Positions 47,906 through 61,286 are shown, counted from the first letter of the stretch. The stretch is 64,000 nucleotides of DNA from Luteimonas sp. MC1572 (GCF_016615815.1 NZ_CP067112.1:868001-932000), one strand, 5' to 3'. Numbers and translations: made by a program. The notes: generated by a model not told the origin, from the letters alone.

Positions 47906-48538
47906 ATGGCCACCCGCAGCAAGAGCAGCCAGCGCTGGCTCAAGGAACACTTCTCCGATCCCTACGTCAAGAAGGCGCAGGCGGAGGGGATGCGCTCGCG
48001 CGCGGCGTACAAGCTCGAGGAGCTGGTCGCCCGCGACCGCCTGCTGAAGCCCGGCATGACCGTGGTCGACCTCGGCGCCGCCCCGGGTGGCTGGTCGCAG
48101 TGGGTCCGCCAGGCGCTCGGGGACAGCGGCCGCGTGGTCGCCCTCGACATCCTGGACATGCCGCCGCTCGCCGGCGTCGACTTCCTTCATGGCGATTTCA
48201 GGGACGCTGTGGTGCTCTCGCAGCTTGAATCCATGCTGGGCGGCGAGCCCGTCGACCTTGTGTTGTCCGACATGGCCCCCAACAAGAGTGGTATGGACGC
48301 CGTCGACCAGCCGCGGGTGATGCACCTGGCGGAGCTGGCCATGGAGTTCGCCGACCAGCACCTGCGTCCCGGTGGCGCGCTGCTGATCAAGCTGTTCCAC
48401 GGCGTGGGATTCGACGACTACGTGCGCGAGCTGCGTCGGCGATACACCAAGGTGGCGATCCGCAAGCCGGCGGCATCGCGCAAGCGTTCGCCGGAAGTCT
48501 ATGCCCTGGCGCAGGGCAAGCTGGCACACATCAAGTAA
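47906..48538 (+). CDS. rlmE: 23S rRNA (uridine(2552)-2'-O)-methyltransferase
   Basis: A 210-residue RrmJ/FtsJ enzyme that methylates U2552 of 23S rRNA late in 50S assembly. SAM motif [29 protein letters not shown] and [10 protein letters not shown] are present, giving the K-D-K-E catalytic set. The ATG at 47906 ([16 protein letters not shown]) is the family start; an earlier ATG at 47864 would add unlike sequence. ftsH follows 31 bases later. Confidence 0.95.
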   Translation: MATRSKSSQRWLKEHFSDPYVKKAQAEGMRSRAAYKLEELVARDRLLKPGMTVVDLGAAPGGWSQWVRQALGDSGRVVALDILDMPPLAGVDFLHGDFRDAVVLSQLESMLGGEPVDLVLSDMAPNKSGMDAVDQPRVMHLAELAMEFADQHLRPGGALLIKLFHGVGFDDYVRELRRRYTKVAIRKPAASRKRSPEVYALAQGKLAHIK

Positions 48539-48569
48539 GGTAGCGGCGTTGCCGCGGAGCGAAAAAAGA

Positions 48570-50486
<1,917 letters not shown>

Positions 50487-50490
50487 GGCG

Positions 50491-50508
50491 GGCCCGGGCG
50501 CCCGGGCC
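50491..50508 (+). terminator. GC-rich hairpin after ftsH
   Basis: An 18-base perfect palindrome (GGCCCGGGC followed by GCCCGGGCC) lies 4 bases after the ftsH stop. It may terminate or stabilise the transcript, but a T-run is absent and a further CCCGG downstream offers alternative pairing. Confidence 0.4.
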
Positions 50509-50646
50509 AAGGCCCGGATCCGGTGCAGCGGCCGATCGTCGCCGCTGCGTGCGTTCTGCTGGGTAGCGGTGCCAGCCTCGGACACGCACGCCGTGTCGTG
50601 CCCGGACCCGCGCCGACCCGCAACCGCGCGGAGAGGCCGCTCTCGC

Positions 50647-52308
50647 ATGTCCGACTGGACCGCATCGCTGAGGCGCGGCTTGGCCGAATTCCGGCGGCGT
50701 CGCGTGTTCCGCGTCATGGCCGTCTATCTCGTGGTCGCCTGGCTGCTGGTCCAGGTGGCCGACGCCACGTTCGAACCGCTGGCGTTGCCGGAATGGTCGA
50801 CACGGCTGCTGATCGTGCTGCTCGCGCTGGGCTTCGTGCTCGCCTGCGCGCTGGCGTGGATCTACGACATCGGGCCCAGGGGCATCGAACGCACCTCGCT
50901 GCCCGCGCCGGGCCCCGGCCCGCAGCCGTCGCGGGATACGCGTGCGGCCCCGGCATCGCCGCTGGCAGCGTCCGCTGCGGTCGCGAACGCGGCCCCGGAG
51001 GCCGCGGGCGTCCCAGCCGATGAAGCCTCGGTGGCGATCCTGCCGTTCTCCGACCTCAGCGAGACCCACGACCAGGATTTCTTCTGCGACGGGCTGGCCG
51101 AGGAGATCCTCAACGCGCTGACCCGGGTCAGCGGCCTGCGCGTGGCATCGCGGACGTCCTCGTTCCGTTTCCGCGACGGCGCCACCGACATCCGCGAGAT
51201 CGGCCGCCAGCTCAGGGTCGCCGCGATCATGGAGGGCAGCGTGCGCAAGGCCGGGGAACAGGTCCGCGTGACCGCGCAGCTGGTGGACGCGGGCACCGGC
51301 TACCACCTGTGGTCGCACAACTTCGATCGCCGGCTCGAGGACATCTTCGCGATCCAGGAGGAAATCGCGCGCAAGGTGGTCGAGCTGATGCGCCCGTCGC
51401 TGAAGCCGACGGTCGAGCTCGACCTGCAGCGCTATGCGCCGCGCGACATGCGCGCCTACGAGTTCTACCTGCGCGGCCGGCAGCTGGAGCAGCGGACCAC
51501 CACGCTGAGCTGGCGCCAGGCGCCACAGATGTTCCGCAAGGCGATCGAGATCGATCCCGGCTACGCGCATGCGCATGCGGGCCTGGCCGATGCGCTGGTC
51601 GAACTGGCGCTATGGCGCCTGGAACCGCCGCATCGTGTGCTGGACGAAGCCCGCGCCGCGGCTCGCCGGGCGCTGGAACTTGCGCCGGAACTCGCCGAAG
51701 CGCACGTCGCCTACGCGCACACGCTGTCGCTGGACGGGCGGCACGATGCCGCAACGACCGCCTTCGAGCGTGCGCTCGAACTGGATCCCACGCTGTATGT
51801 CGCGCACTACTACTTCGCCAGGCATTGCTTCGCGCAGGGCGCGTTCGCGCGGGCGGTCGACCTGTTCGAATCCGCGCATGCCGCCGACCCGGGGGAATTC
51901 CAGGCGCTGGCGCTCGCGGTCAACGCGGCGGAGGCGGCCGGTGAAACCACGCGCATGCAACGGCTGATGCGCGCTGCGCTGGAGGCCTGCCTGCACCAGG
52001 TCGAGATCGATCCGGACAACGCCCGCGCGCATTACCTGGCCGCCGGATTGCTGCTGCACAAGGGCGATGTCGACGGCGGGCATCGCCTCATCCAGGTGGC
52101 GCTCGGCCTGCGCCCGGCGGACTTCGACACGCTGTACAACGCGGCCTGCTTCTATGCCCAGGCACTTGAGCCGGACCGTGCCCTCGACCTGCTGGAACGG
52201 GCGGTCGCCGCCGGGCTGGGGTTCCGCGACTGGATCGAACACGATTCCGACCTGGCCAACCTGCGCGACCTGCCGCGCTACCGCGAGATCCTCGCGCGCC
52301 TGGACTGA
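50647..52308 (+). CDS. Membrane-anchored TPR protein with TolB/FlgO-like domain
   Basis: A 553-residue protein. Two N-terminal helices (VFRVMAVYLVVAWLLVQVAD and LLIVLLALGFVLACALAW) follow an Arg-rich start; a Pro/Ala linker precedes SVAILPFSDLSETHDQDFFCDG, the usual start of the TolB-N/FlgO-like unit found in adenylate-cyclase and TPR proteins, then TPR repeats such as AEAHVAYAHTLSLDGRHDAA and PTLYVAHYYFARHCF. No catalytic cyclase domain is seen. Function is unknown; such proteins may scaffold signalling complexes. Confidence 0.8.
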   Translation: MSDWTASLRRGLAEFRRRRVFRVMAVYLVVAWLLVQVADATFEPLALPEWSTRLLIVLLALGFVLACALAWIYDIGPRGIERTSLPAPGPGPQPSRDTRAAPASPLAASAAVANAAPEAAGVPADEASVAILPFSDLSETHDQDFFCDGLAEEILNALTRVSGLRVASRTSSFRFRDGATDIREIGRQLRVAAIMEGSVRKAGEQVRVTAQLVDAGTGYHLWSHNFDRRLEDIFAIQEEIARKVVELMRPSLKPTVELDLQRYAPRDMRAYEFYLRGRQLEQRTTTLSWRQAPQMFRKAIEIDPGYAHAHAGLADALVELALWRLEPPHRVLDEARAAARRALELAPELAEAHVAYAHTLSLDGRHDAATTAFERALELDPTLYVAHYYFARHCFAQGAFARAVDLFESAHAADPGEFQALALAVNAAEAAGETTRMQRLMRAALEACLHQVEIDPDNARAHYLAAGLLLHKGDVDGGHRLIQVALGLRPADFDTLYNAACFYAQALEPDRALDLLERAVAAGLGFRDWIEHDSDLANLRDLPRYREILARLD

Positions 52309-52319
52309 GCCGGCGTCGC

Positions 52320-52325
52320 TATCAT
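52320..52325 (+). promoter_or_regulatory. Candidate -10 box ahead of folP
   Basis: TATCAT at 52320-52325 lies 24 bases before the folP ATG. It repeats the pattern seen before rlmE (GxTATCATGG). No -35 was recognised. Confidence 0.3.
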
Positions 52326-52348
52326 GGGACGCCCGATGGAGCCGCCCC

Positions 52349-53242
52349 ATGTTCGACACCGTGCCCCAACTCGACTGCGCAGGCCGCATGCTCCGGCTCG
52401 ACCGACCGCGCGTGATGGGCATCGTCAACGTGACGCCGGATTCGTTCTCCGATGGCGGCGAACACGCCGACACCGATGCGGCAGTCGCCCACGGCCTGAA
52501 GCTCGCGGCCGAGGGCGCGGACATCCTCGACATCGGCGGCGAATCCACGCGCCCTGGCTCCGACAGCGTCGGCGTCGAAGAGGAACTGCGCCGCGTGGTG
52601 CCGGTGATCGAGTGCCTGGCGCGCGAGACCACGCTGCCGATCAGCATCGACACCTACCGGCCGGAGGTGATGCGCGCCGCGGTCGCGGCCGGCGCCGGCA
52701 TGGTCAACGACATCAATGCGCTGCGCAGCGCAGGCGCGCTCGATGCGGTCGCGGAGCTGCGCGTGCCGGTCGTGCTGATGCACATGCTCGGCGAGCCGCG
52801 TTCGATGCAGGATGCGCCGGACTACGACGACGTGGTCGGTGAAGTGCATCGCTTCCTGGCCGAGCGCATCTTCGCCGCGGAGATGGCCGGCATCGAGCGC
52901 AAGCGCATCATCGCCGACCCGGGCTTCGGCTTCGGCAAGTCGCGCGAGCACAACCTGGCGCTTCTTGCCCAACTGCAGCGCTTCACCGAGCTCGGCGTGC
53001 CGGTGCTGGCCGGGCTGTCGCGCAAGCGCACGATCGGCGACATCACCGGCCGCGAGGAGGCGCGTGATCGCGTGCACGGCTCGGTCGCCGCGCACCTCAT
53101 CGCCGCCCAGCGCGGTGCGATGCTGCTGCGTGTCCACGACGTCGCCGCGACCATCGATGCGATCAATGTGTGGCTGGCGGTCGACGCGGTGCCCATGCCG
53201 CGCCCGAAGGGCCAGGCACCATCGATCAGCTGGCCCGAGTAA
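52349..53242 (+). CDS. folP: Dihydropteroate synthase
   Basis: A 297-residue TIM-barrel enzyme joining dihydropterin pyrophosphate and p-aminobenzoate, the sulfonamide target. VMGIVNVTPDSFSDGG and DIGGESTRPGS are the pterin-phosphate motifs; DPGFGFGKS and LAGLSRKRTIG follow. It sits after the TPR gene rather than next to glmM, which in many gammaproteobacteria follows folP after ftsH. Confidence 0.95.
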   Translation: MFDTVPQLDCAGRMLRLDRPRVMGIVNVTPDSFSDGGEHADTDAAVAHGLKLAAEGADILDIGGESTRPGSDSVGVEEELRRVVPVIECLARETTLPISIDTYRPEVMRAAVAAGAGMVNDINALRSAGALDAVAELRVPVVLMHMLGEPRSMQDAPDYDDVVGEVHRFLAERIFAAEMAGIERKRIIADPGFGFGKSREHNLALLAQLQRFTELGVPVLAGLSRKRTIGDITGREEARDRVHGSVAAHLIAAQRGAMLLRVHDVAATIDAINVWLAVDAVPMPRPKGQAPSISWPE

Positions 53243-53302
53243 GCGGCCGCTCGCGTAAGCTGCGCCCCGGGGAGGCCCGGCGTCCGGGCCCGGGGACACC
53301 GC

Positions 53303-54790
53303 ATGACCGCCAGCGCGCCGCTCGTCATCACCTTCGCCGCCTACCTGGTCCTGATGGTCGGCATCGGCCTGTGGGCCTACCGCCGCACCGAGACGTTCGA
53401 CGACTACATCCTCGGCGGGCGCTCGCTGGGCAGCGTGGTCACCGCGCTGTCGGCCGGCGCCTCGGACATGAGCGGCTGGCTGCTGATGGGTTTGCCGGGC
53501 GCGCTCTACCTGGGCGGCGTGTCGCAGTCGTGGATCGCGTTCGGCCTGCTGATCGGCGCCTGGGCGAACTGGCGCTTCGTGGCCGGCCCGCTGCGCGTCT
53601 ACACCGAGCGCACCCGCAACGCGCTGACCCTGCCGGACTACTTCACCCACCGTTTCGCCGATGACCAACGCCTGCTGCGCATGCTGTCGGCGCTGGTGAT
53701 CCTGGTGTTCTTCGCGGTGTATTGCGCGTCAGGCATCGTCGCCGGCGCCAAGCTGTTCGAGAGCGTGTTCGGGCTGCCGTACGGCGAGGCGCTGTGGTGG
53801 GGCGCAGCGGTGACCATCCTCTACACGTTCATTGGCGGCTTCCTTGCGGTGAGCTGGACCGACACCGTGCAGGCCACGCTGATGATCTTCGCGCTGCTGC
53901 TGGTGCCGGTGATGGTGCTGATTGGCGTGGGCGGCGTGGGCGAGGGCCTCGCGCTGGTGGAGCAGGTGGATCCAGCGCGGCTGGACTGGGTCGGCACCGG
54001 CGGGCTGCTGGCCGTGATCTCCGCGCTGGCATGGGGCCTGGGCTACGTAGGGCAGCCGCACATCCTGGCGCGCTTCATGGCCGCGGAATCGCTGCAGACC
54101 ATCCCGGCGGCGCGGCGCATCGGCATGACGTGGATGGCGCTGTGCCTGTTCGGCTCGATGGCGGTCGGCCTGTTCGGCATTGCCTGGTACAGCGCGCATC
54201 CGGCTGCCGCCGGGCCGGTGACGGCGGATGCGGAGCGCGTGTTCATCGCGCTGGCGCAGCAGCTGTTCAATCCGTGGGTGGCAGGCGTGCTCTTGTCGGC
54301 GATCCTCGCCGCGATCATGAGCACGCTGTCCTGCCAGCTGCTGGTGTGTTCGAGCGCGCTCACCGAAGACCTGTACCGCGGATTCGTGCGTCCCAAGGCC
54401 GGGCAGAAGGAGCTGGTCTGGTTCAGCCGCGCGATGGTGCTGGCGGTGGCGCTGCTGGCGATCTTCATCGCGCGAAACCCGGAGAGCCGCGTGCTCGGCC
54501 TGGTGGCGTATGCGTGGGCCGGCTTCGGCGCCGCGTTCGGGCCGGTGGTGGTGCTGTCGCTGGTCTGGCAGCGCATGACCCGCAACGGCGCGCTGGCCGG
54601 CATGCTGACCGGCGCGCTGGTGGTGGTGCTGTGGAAGCAGACCGGCAGCGCGCTGTACGAGATCGTGCCGGGCTTCATCGCCGCCAGCATCGCGATCGTG
54701 GTCGTGAGCCTGCTGGGGCGCGCGCCCCCGGCCGACGTGCAGGCGACCCACCGCCAGGTGCGGCTGACGCTGCGCGAGAATGGCCACTAG
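53303..54790 (+). CDS. putP: Sodium/proline symporter
   Basis: A 495-residue SSS-family transporter with about 13 helices. GASDMSGWLLMGLPGALYLGG is the Na+ and proline binding region, GGFLAVSWTDTVQATLM and AKLFESVFGLPYGEALWWG are PutP-type. It imports proline for use or osmotic balance. No putA lies in the window. Starting ATG 53303 gives the expected first helix; miaA follows 9 bases later. Confidence 0.93.
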   Translation: MTASAPLVITFAAYLVLMVGIGLWAYRRTETFDDYILGGRSLGSVVTALSAGASDMSGWLLMGLPGALYLGGVSQSWIAFGLLIGAWANWRFVAGPLRVYTERTRNALTLPDYFTHRFADDQRLLRMLSALVILVFFAVYCASGIVAGAKLFESVFGLPYGEALWWGAAVTILYTFIGGFLAVSWTDTVQATLMIFALLLVPVMVLIGVGGVGEGLALVEQVDPARLDWVGTGGLLAVISALAWGLGYVGQPHILARFMAAESLQTIPAARRIGMTWMALCLFGSMAVGLFGIAWYSAHPAAAGPVTADAERVFIALAQQLFNPWVAGVLLSAILAAIMSTLSCQLLVCSSALTEDLYRGFVRPKAGQKELVWFSRAMVLAVALLAIFIARNPESRVLGLVAYAWAGFGAAFGPVVVLSLVWQRMTRNGALAGMLTGALVVVLWKQTGSALYEIVPGFIAASIAIVVVSLLGRAPPADVQATHRQVRLTLRENGH

Positions 54791-54799
54791 GCGGTTGCC

Positions 54800-55786
54800 A
54801 TGGCTCCCCGGCGCGACATGACGGACGCGCGACCGCTGGCGATCGCGCTGATGGGCCCGACCGCCTCGGGCAAGACCGCGCTCGCGCTCGAGTGGGCGGA
54901 GCGCTACGGCGGCGAAGTGGTCAGCGTTGACTCGGCGCTGGTCTACCGCGGGCTCGACATCGGCGCGGCCAAGCCCGATGCCCTCGAGCAGGCGCGCGTG
55001 CGCCACCACATGCTCGACCTGCGTGACCCCTGGCAAACATATTCCGCCGCCGATTTCGCGCGTGACGCGCGTGCGGCGGTGGCCGACATCGTGGCGCGCG
55101 GCCGGCTGCCGATCCTCGCCGGCGGCACCGGCCTGTACTTCCGCGCGCTGCTCGACGGCCTGGCGCCGATGCCGCCCGCCGATCCCGATGTCCGCGCGGC
55201 GATCACGGCGGACGCCGCGTCGCGCGGCTGGCCCGCGCTGCACGCCGACCTCGCGGCGGTGGATCCGGTGGCCGCGGCGCGCATTGGCCACAACGATCCG
55301 CAGCGCATCCAGCGCGCGCTTGAAGTCTGGCGCACCAGCGGGCGTGCGATCAGCGAGTGGCAGGCGCGGCCAGCCGCCGCGTCCGCGCGGCTGCCCTGCA
55401 GGGTGCTGAAGATCGTGGTGGCGCCTGCATCGCGCGACACCTTGCACGCGCGCATCGCCGCGCGTTTCGACGCCATGCTCGCCGCCGGCTTCCTCGACGA
55501 AGTGCTGGCGCTGCGCGCGCTGCCCGCGCTGCAGGCCCATCCGGCGCCGCTCGACCTGCCGGCGATCCGCGCCGTCGGCTACCGCCAGGCCTGGGAGTTC
55601 CTCGACGGCGCCTGCGATGCCGAAGCCTTCCGCGCGCGCGGCATCGCCGCCACCCGGCAGCTGGCCAAGCGCCAGCTCACCTGGCTGCGCGGCGAACTCG
55701 ACGCGCGCTGGTTCGACCCCGCGACCGACGCTGCCGGCATCGCACGCGCGGTCGCCGGTTTCCTCGGTGGGTCCCGGGTCGTATAA
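54800..55786 (+). CDS. miaA: tRNA dimethylallyltransferase
   Basis: A 328-residue enzyme that adds isopentenyl to A37 of UNN-reading tRNAs. The P-loop MGPTASGKT is at residues 18-26, with [25 protein letters not shown] and [13 protein letters not shown] as MiaA segments. A start at 54818 (MTDARP) would shorten it by six residues; both are plausible. It feeds into the conserved miaA-hfq-hflX-hflK-hflC-purA order. Confidence 0.95.
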   Translation: MAPRRDMTDARPLAIALMGPTASGKTALALEWAERYGGEVVSVDSALVYRGLDIGAAKPDALEQARVRHHMLDLRDPWQTYSAADFARDARAAVADIVARGRLPILAGGTGLYFRALLDGLAPMPPADPDVRAAITADAASRGWPALHADLAAVDPVAAARIGHNDPQRIQRALEVWRTSGRAISEWQARPAAASARLPCRVLKIVVAPASRDTLHARIAARFDAMLAAGFLDEVLALRALPALQAHPAPLDLPAIRAVGYRQAWEFLDGACDAEAFRARGIAATRQLAKRQLTWLRGELDARWFDPATDAAGIARAVAGFLGGSRVV

Positions 55787-55787
55787 G
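55782..55787 (+). promoter_or_regulatory. Candidate -10 box of hfq, overlapping the miaA stop
   Basis: TATAAG at 55782-55787 (or TAAGAT at 55784-55789) includes the miaA TAA stop and lies about 90 bases before the hfq ATG. In E. coli hfq has promoters inside miaA, so an internal promoter here is reasonable. No -35 was recognised. Confidence 0.33.
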
Positions 55788-55877
55788 ATCGGGCAGTCGC
55801 CGCCGGGGAGCGGACAGGCGACACTGGCCACCGCGTGCCAGGCACCTCATAACAACAAGAACCAGTTGGGGAACACC

Positions 55878-56174
55878 ATGTCCAAGGGACAGTCTTTGCA
55901 GGATCCTTTCCTGAACGCTCTGCGCCGCGAACGCGTGCCGGTCTCGATCTACCTCGTCAACGGCATCAAACTGCAGGGCACCATCGAGTCGTTCGACCAG
56001 TTCGTGGTGTTGCTGCGCAACGCCGTCAGCCAGATGGTCTACAAGCACGCCATCTCCACCGTGGTCCCCGCGCGCAACGTCCGCGTCGGCCCGGGTGGCG
56101 GCTACGTGCAGTCCCCTGAAGACGGCGAGGCCGAGTCCGGGCCGCACGGCGAGGGTGACGACGACGCCGGATAG
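55878..56174 (+). CDS. hfq: RNA chaperone Hfq
   Basis: A 98-residue Sm-like RNA chaperone. [40 protein letters not shown] and [17 protein letters not shown] hold the Sm1 and Sm2 motifs. The tail ([18 protein letters not shown]) is short and acidic, shorter than in E. coli. It pairs small regulatory RNAs with mRNA. Start 55878 is preceded by a GGGGAA site. Confidence 0.96.
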   Translation: MSKGQSLQDPFLNALRRERVPVSIYLVNGIKLQGTIESFDQFVVLLRNAVSQMVYKHAISTVVPARNVRVGPGGGYVQSPEDGEAESGPHGEGDDDAG

Positions 56175-56233
56175 GCTTGCGACGGCGCCCTGCCGGCCCC
56201 ATGTCAGACGCCTGACCCGAGACCGCAGACCGA

Positions 56234-57553
56234 ATGCCGACCCAGCTGTTTGAACGTTCGCGCAAGGGCGAGAACGCCCTGCTGATCCAGCCGCACGCCG
56301 GCGGCCCGCCCGATGAAGGCGTGCTTGAGGAATTCGGCGAACTCGCGCGCTCGGCCGGTGCCGCCGTCGCCCACGTCGCCACCGCGCGCATCGACCGTCC
56401 CAACCCGGCCATGCTGCTGGGCAAGGGCAAGCTCGAGGAGCTCAAGGCCGTGGCCGAAGCCACCGGCGCGGATCTCGTGCTGGTGAACCACCCGCTGTCG
56501 CCCGGCCAGGAGCGCAACCTCGAGAAGTATTTCGAGCGCCGCGTGGTCGACCGCACCGGGCTGATCCTCGACATCTTCGCGCAGCGCGCGCGCAGCCACG
56601 AAGGCAAGCTGCAGGTCGAACTGGCCCAGCTGCGGCACATGGCCACGCGCCTGGTGCGCGGCTGGAGCCATCTGGACAGCCAGCGCGGCGGTTCGATCGG
56701 CCTGCGCGGCCCCGGCGAAACCCAGCTCGAGACCGACCGCCGGCTGCTGCAGAAGCGTGTCGACATGCTGCAGAAGCGCCTCGGCAAGGTGGAAGTGCAG
56801 AACACGCAGATGCGCCGCGCGCGCGTGCGCAGCGAACTGCCGCGCGTGGCGCTGGTGGGCTACACCAACGCCGGCAAGTCGACGCTGTTCAACGCCCTGG
56901 CCGGCTCCGACGCCTACGTCGCCGACCAGCTGTTCGCCACGCTGGATCCCACGGTGCGCAAGGTCGCGCTGGCCGGCGGCAACGTGGTGCTGGCCGATAC
57001 CGTGGGCTTCGTGCGCGACCTGCCGCACGAACTCGTCGCCGCGTTCCGCTCCACCCTGAGCGAGGCGCGCGAGGCCGACCTGCTGATCCACCTGATCGAC
57101 GCCGCCGACCCGCTGCGCGAGGAGCGCATCGCGCAGGTGGACGACGTGCTGGCCGAAATCGGCGCCGGGGACATCCCGCAGCTGCTGGTCTACAACAAGA
57201 TCGACCGCCTCGATGTCGAGCCGCGCCACGACCGCCCGCATGCCGGCGACCACCTCGACGAGGTGGCGACACGCGAGCGCGTGTGGATCTCGGCGCGAGA
57301 CGGCCTCGGCATCGACCTGCTGCGCGAGGCGCTGGGCCAGCGCCTAGGACTGCGCCGCCTGCATGGTGAGCTGCGCCTGCCGCCGGAAGCCGGCCGCCTT
57401 CGCGCGCGCCTGCACCAGATCGATGCCATCCGCGGCGAGTCGCACGACGAGGACGGCTGGCTGCTGGACCTCGACATTCCCCTGGCCGATGCGCGCCGAT
57501 TGGCGGCCCTCGCGGACGGCACACCCCTGAGGCCGTTGCTGCCCGCCGAGTGA
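56234..57553 (+). CDS. hflX: Ribosome-associated GTPase HflX
   Basis: A 439-residue GTPase. The N-terminal glycine-rich domain ends at about residue 200; G1 is GYTNAGKST at 209-217, then DTVGF for G3 and YNKID for G4. RGPGETQLETDRRLL is the HflX signature. HflX splits stalled ribosomes after heat or antibiotic stress. It follows hfq by 59 bases. Confidence 0.96.
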   Translation: MPTQLFERSRKGENALLIQPHAGGPPDEGVLEEFGELARSAGAAVAHVATARIDRPNPAMLLGKGKLEELKAVAEATGADLVLVNHPLSPGQERNLEKYFERRVVDRTGLILDIFAQRARSHEGKLQVELAQLRHMATRLVRGWSHLDSQRGGSIGLRGPGETQLETDRRLLQKRVDMLQKRLGKVEVQNTQMRRARVRSELPRVALVGYTNAGKSTLFNALAGSDAYVADQLFATLDPTVRKVALAGGNVVLADTVGFVRDLPHELVAAFRSTLSEAREADLLIHLIDAADPLREERIAQVDDVLAEIGAGDIPQLLVYNKIDRLDVEPRHDRPHAGDHLDEVATRERVWISARDGLGIDLLREALGQRLGLRRLHGELRLPPEAGRLRARLHQIDAIRGESHDEDGWLLDLDIPLADARRLAALADGTPLRPLLPAE

Positions 57554-57582
57554 CCGGCGGCTGCATGGAACGCCACACCTTG

Positions 57583-57588
57583 TAGAAT
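57583..57588 (+). promoter_or_regulatory. Candidate -10 box of hflK-hflC
   Basis: TAGAAT at 57583-57588 lies in the 87-base gap between hflX and hflK, 52 bases before the ATG. It would allow separate control of hflKC. No -35 was recognised. Confidence 0.3.
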
Positions 57589-57640
57589 GTGCGCTCGCCG
57601 CCGGTCCGCCGGCGCCGCGTACCTCACGATTGGAGCCAGC

Positions 57641-58777
57641 ATGGCCTGGAACATTCCCGGCAAGAACAACGATGACCGCGGTTCGGGCCGCGACGACCAG
57701 CGCAAGAACCCCTGGCCGCCGCGTCGCAGCGGTGGCAACGGGCGCGGGCGTGGTGGTGGTCCCTTCGACGGCATCCTCGACCAGTTGCGCGGCATGTTCG
57801 GCGGTGGTGGCGGCAATCCGCTGCGCTGGATCGGCATCGCGCTGGTGCTGTGGCTGGCGTTCAACTGCTTCGTGCTGGTCGGCGAGCAGGAGCGCGGCGT
57901 GGTGCTGCGCTTCGGCAAGTTCGCGCGCGTCATGCAGCCCGGCCCCAACTTCAAGGCGCCGTGGCCGGTCGAGAGCGTGACCAAGCTCAACACCACCGGC
58001 GTGCGCACCTTCAGCAACAGCCTGCCCGTGCTGACCCGCGACGAGAACATCGTCACCGTGTCGTTCAACGTGCAGTACCGCATCAGCGACCCGCAGATGT
58101 ATCTCTTCGGTTCGCGCGATGCCGACCGCGTGCTCGAGCAGGTGGCGCAGAGCGCCGTGCGCGAGCAGATCGGCCGCTCCAACCTCGACTCCGCGCTCAA
58201 CGCGCGCGGCCCGCTGTCGGCGGCCGCCGCGACCTCGCTGCAGGGCTCGCTGGATGCCTACCGCACCGGCCTGGTCGTCACCGAGCTCAGCCTGCAGGAC
58301 GCGCGACCGCCGGAGCAGGTCAAGCCGGCGTTCGACGAGGTCAACAGCGCGCAGCAGATGAACGAGCGCCTGGTGAACGAGGCCCGCGCCTATGCCGCCA
58401 AGATCGTGCCCGAGGCCCGCGGCCAGGCCGCGCGCGTGCGCACCACCGCCGAGGGTTACAAGACCGCCGCCATCGCCCGCGCCACCGGTGACGCGCAGCG
58501 CTTCACGCTGCAGGTCGACGAATACCGCAATGCCCCCGAGGTCACCCGCAAGCGCCTGTGGCTCGAGACCGTGGAGCAGGTGCTGGCCGACAACCGCAAG
58601 GTCGTCGGTGGTGACGGCCGCCAGCTGATCTACGTGCCGATGGCCGGGCAGGGTGCGGGCACCGCGCCGCCGCTGCTGACGCCGGAGCTCGTGTCGCCGA
58701 CCGTCAATGCCACCACCAACGGCGAACCGGCGGCCAGCCGCCTGCCGCGTCCGACCCGCGAGGGAGCCACCCGATGA
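57641..58777 (+). CDS. hflK: FtsH modulator HflK
   Basis: A 378-residue SPFH/stomatin-type membrane protein. The Gly/Arg-rich N-terminus is cytoplasmic, followed by a helix (RWIGIALVLWLAFNCFVLV) and the SPFH domain (EQERGVVLRFGKFARVMQPG, QYRISDPQMYLFG), a long coiled coil and a variable tail. With HflC it forms a cage around FtsH. Its stop overlaps hflC by four bases (ATGA). Confidence 0.95.
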   Translation: MAWNIPGKNNDDRGSGRDDQRKNPWPPRRSGGNGRGRGGGPFDGILDQLRGMFGGGGGNPLRWIGIALVLWLAFNCFVLVGEQERGVVLRFGKFARVMQPGPNFKAPWPVESVTKLNTTGVRTFSNSLPVLTRDENIVTVSFNVQYRISDPQMYLFGSRDADRVLEQVAQSAVREQIGRSNLDSALNARGPLSAAAATSLQGSLDAYRTGLVVTELSLQDARPPEQVKPAFDEVNSAQQMNERLVNEARAYAAKIVPEARGQAARVRTTAEGYKTAAIARATGDAQRFTLQVDEYRNAPEVTRKRLWLETVEQVLADNRKVVGGDGRQLIYVPMAGQGAGTAPPLLTPELVSPTVNATTNGEPAASRLPRPTREGATR

Positions 58778-59637
58778 GACTCAACCTGATCATCCCGATC
58801 GTCGTGGTCGTGCTGCTGGGCCTGCTTGGCTCGGTGTACGTGGTCCGCGAAGGCCAGGTCGGCCTGGTGCTGAACCTCGGCCGCGTGGCGCGCACCGACA
58901 TCGGCCCCGGCCTGCACTTCAAGATCCCGCTGGTGGAGAGCGCGCGCGTGTTCGACCGCCGCTTCCAGGCCAACGAGTTCCCGCCCGAGCGTTCGCTGAC
59001 CTCCGAGCGCAAGGACGTGAGCGTCGACTTCGTGGCCATCGGCTTCATCGTCGACGCCGGCGATTTCTATCGCGCCACCGGCGGCAACGAGGTGCTGGTG
59101 ACCGACCGCCTCGCGCCGATCATCAAGGAATCGCTGCGCAACGAGATCAATACGCAGACGCTGACCGAGCTGGTGTCGGGCAACCGCAGCGAAGTGATCG
59201 AGCGCCTGCTGCCGGGCATCAACCAGGGCGCCCGGACGCTGGGCATGTACATCGTCGACATCCGCTTCAAGCAGATCGACCTGCCCACCGACAGCGACGT
59301 GATCGACCAGGTCTACAACCGCATGCGCGCCGAGCGGCAGCAGGTGGCCAGTGCGCTGCGCGCCGAAGGCGAGGAGCAGGCACGTATCGTGCGCGCCGAG
59401 GCCGACCGCGAGCAGACCGTGCTTCTGGCCGAGGCCGAGCGCGACGCGCAGAAGCTGCGCGGTGAAGGCGATGCCGAGGCCACGCGCCTGTATGGCCAGG
59501 CCGCCAACCGCGACCCGGCGTTCTTCGCGTTCCAGCGCAGCCTGGAGGCCTATCGGCGCTCGTTCAACGATGGCGACGCGGTGATCGTGCTGGAGCGCGA
59601 CGACCCGTTCCTGCAGTACCTGCGCAGCGACCGCTGA
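58774..59637 (+). CDS. hflC: FtsH modulator HflC
   Basis: A 287-residue SPFH protein with a single N-terminal helix (LNLIIPIVVVVLLGLLGSVY), SPFH domain (REGQVGLVLNLGRVARTDIG) and coiled coil (RAERQQVASALRAEGEEQARIV). It partners HflK on the periplasmic side of the inner membrane and regulates FtsH. The start is inside the hflK stop (ATGA). Confidence 0.95.
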   Translation: MRLNLIIPIVVVVLLGLLGSVYVVREGQVGLVLNLGRVARTDIGPGLHFKIPLVESARVFDRRFQANEFPPERSLTSERKDVSVDFVAIGFIVDAGDFYRATGGNEVLVTDRLAPIIKESLRNEINTQTLTELVSGNRSEVIERLLPGINQGARTLGMYIVDIRFKQIDLPTDSDVIDQVYNRMRAERQQVASALRAEGEEQARIVRAEADREQTVLLAEAERDAQKLRGEGDAEATRLYGQAANRDPAFFAFQRSLEAYRRSFNDGDAVIVLERDDPFLQYLRSDR

Positions 59638-59652
59638 CCGCGGCCGCACGCG

Positions 59653-59841
59653 ATGAGCGACCTGTGGGCGGCACTGTGCCTGGTTGCCGTGCTGGAGGGG
59701 CTGCTGCTGTTCGCGGCCCCCGGCGCCTGGAAGCGGGCCATGGCGCAGATGCTGGCCACGCCTGACCGGCAGCTGCGGGTCATCGGCGGTCTGGTGCTCG
59801 GCGCGGGTCTCATGGCGCTCTGGTTCCTGCGCCAAGGCTGA
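59653..59841 (+). CDS. DUF2065 small membrane protein
   Basis: A 62-residue protein with two helices (LWAALCLVAVLEGLLLFAAPGA and LRVIGGLVLGAGLMALWFLRQ). It fits DUF2065, a family often found directly after hflC and before purA, so it may take part in the HflKC/FtsH complex; that role is inferred from context. It starts 15 bases after hflC. Confidence 0.85.
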   Translation: MSDLWAALCLVAVLEGLLLFAAPGAWKRAMAQMLATPDRQLRVIGGLVLGAGLMALWFLRQG

Positions 59842-59860
59842 ATCCCCGACGCCGGGTTGA

Positions 59861-61264
<1,404 letters not shown>

Positions 61265-61286
61265 TGCCTGCTCCCGTTTGGAAACC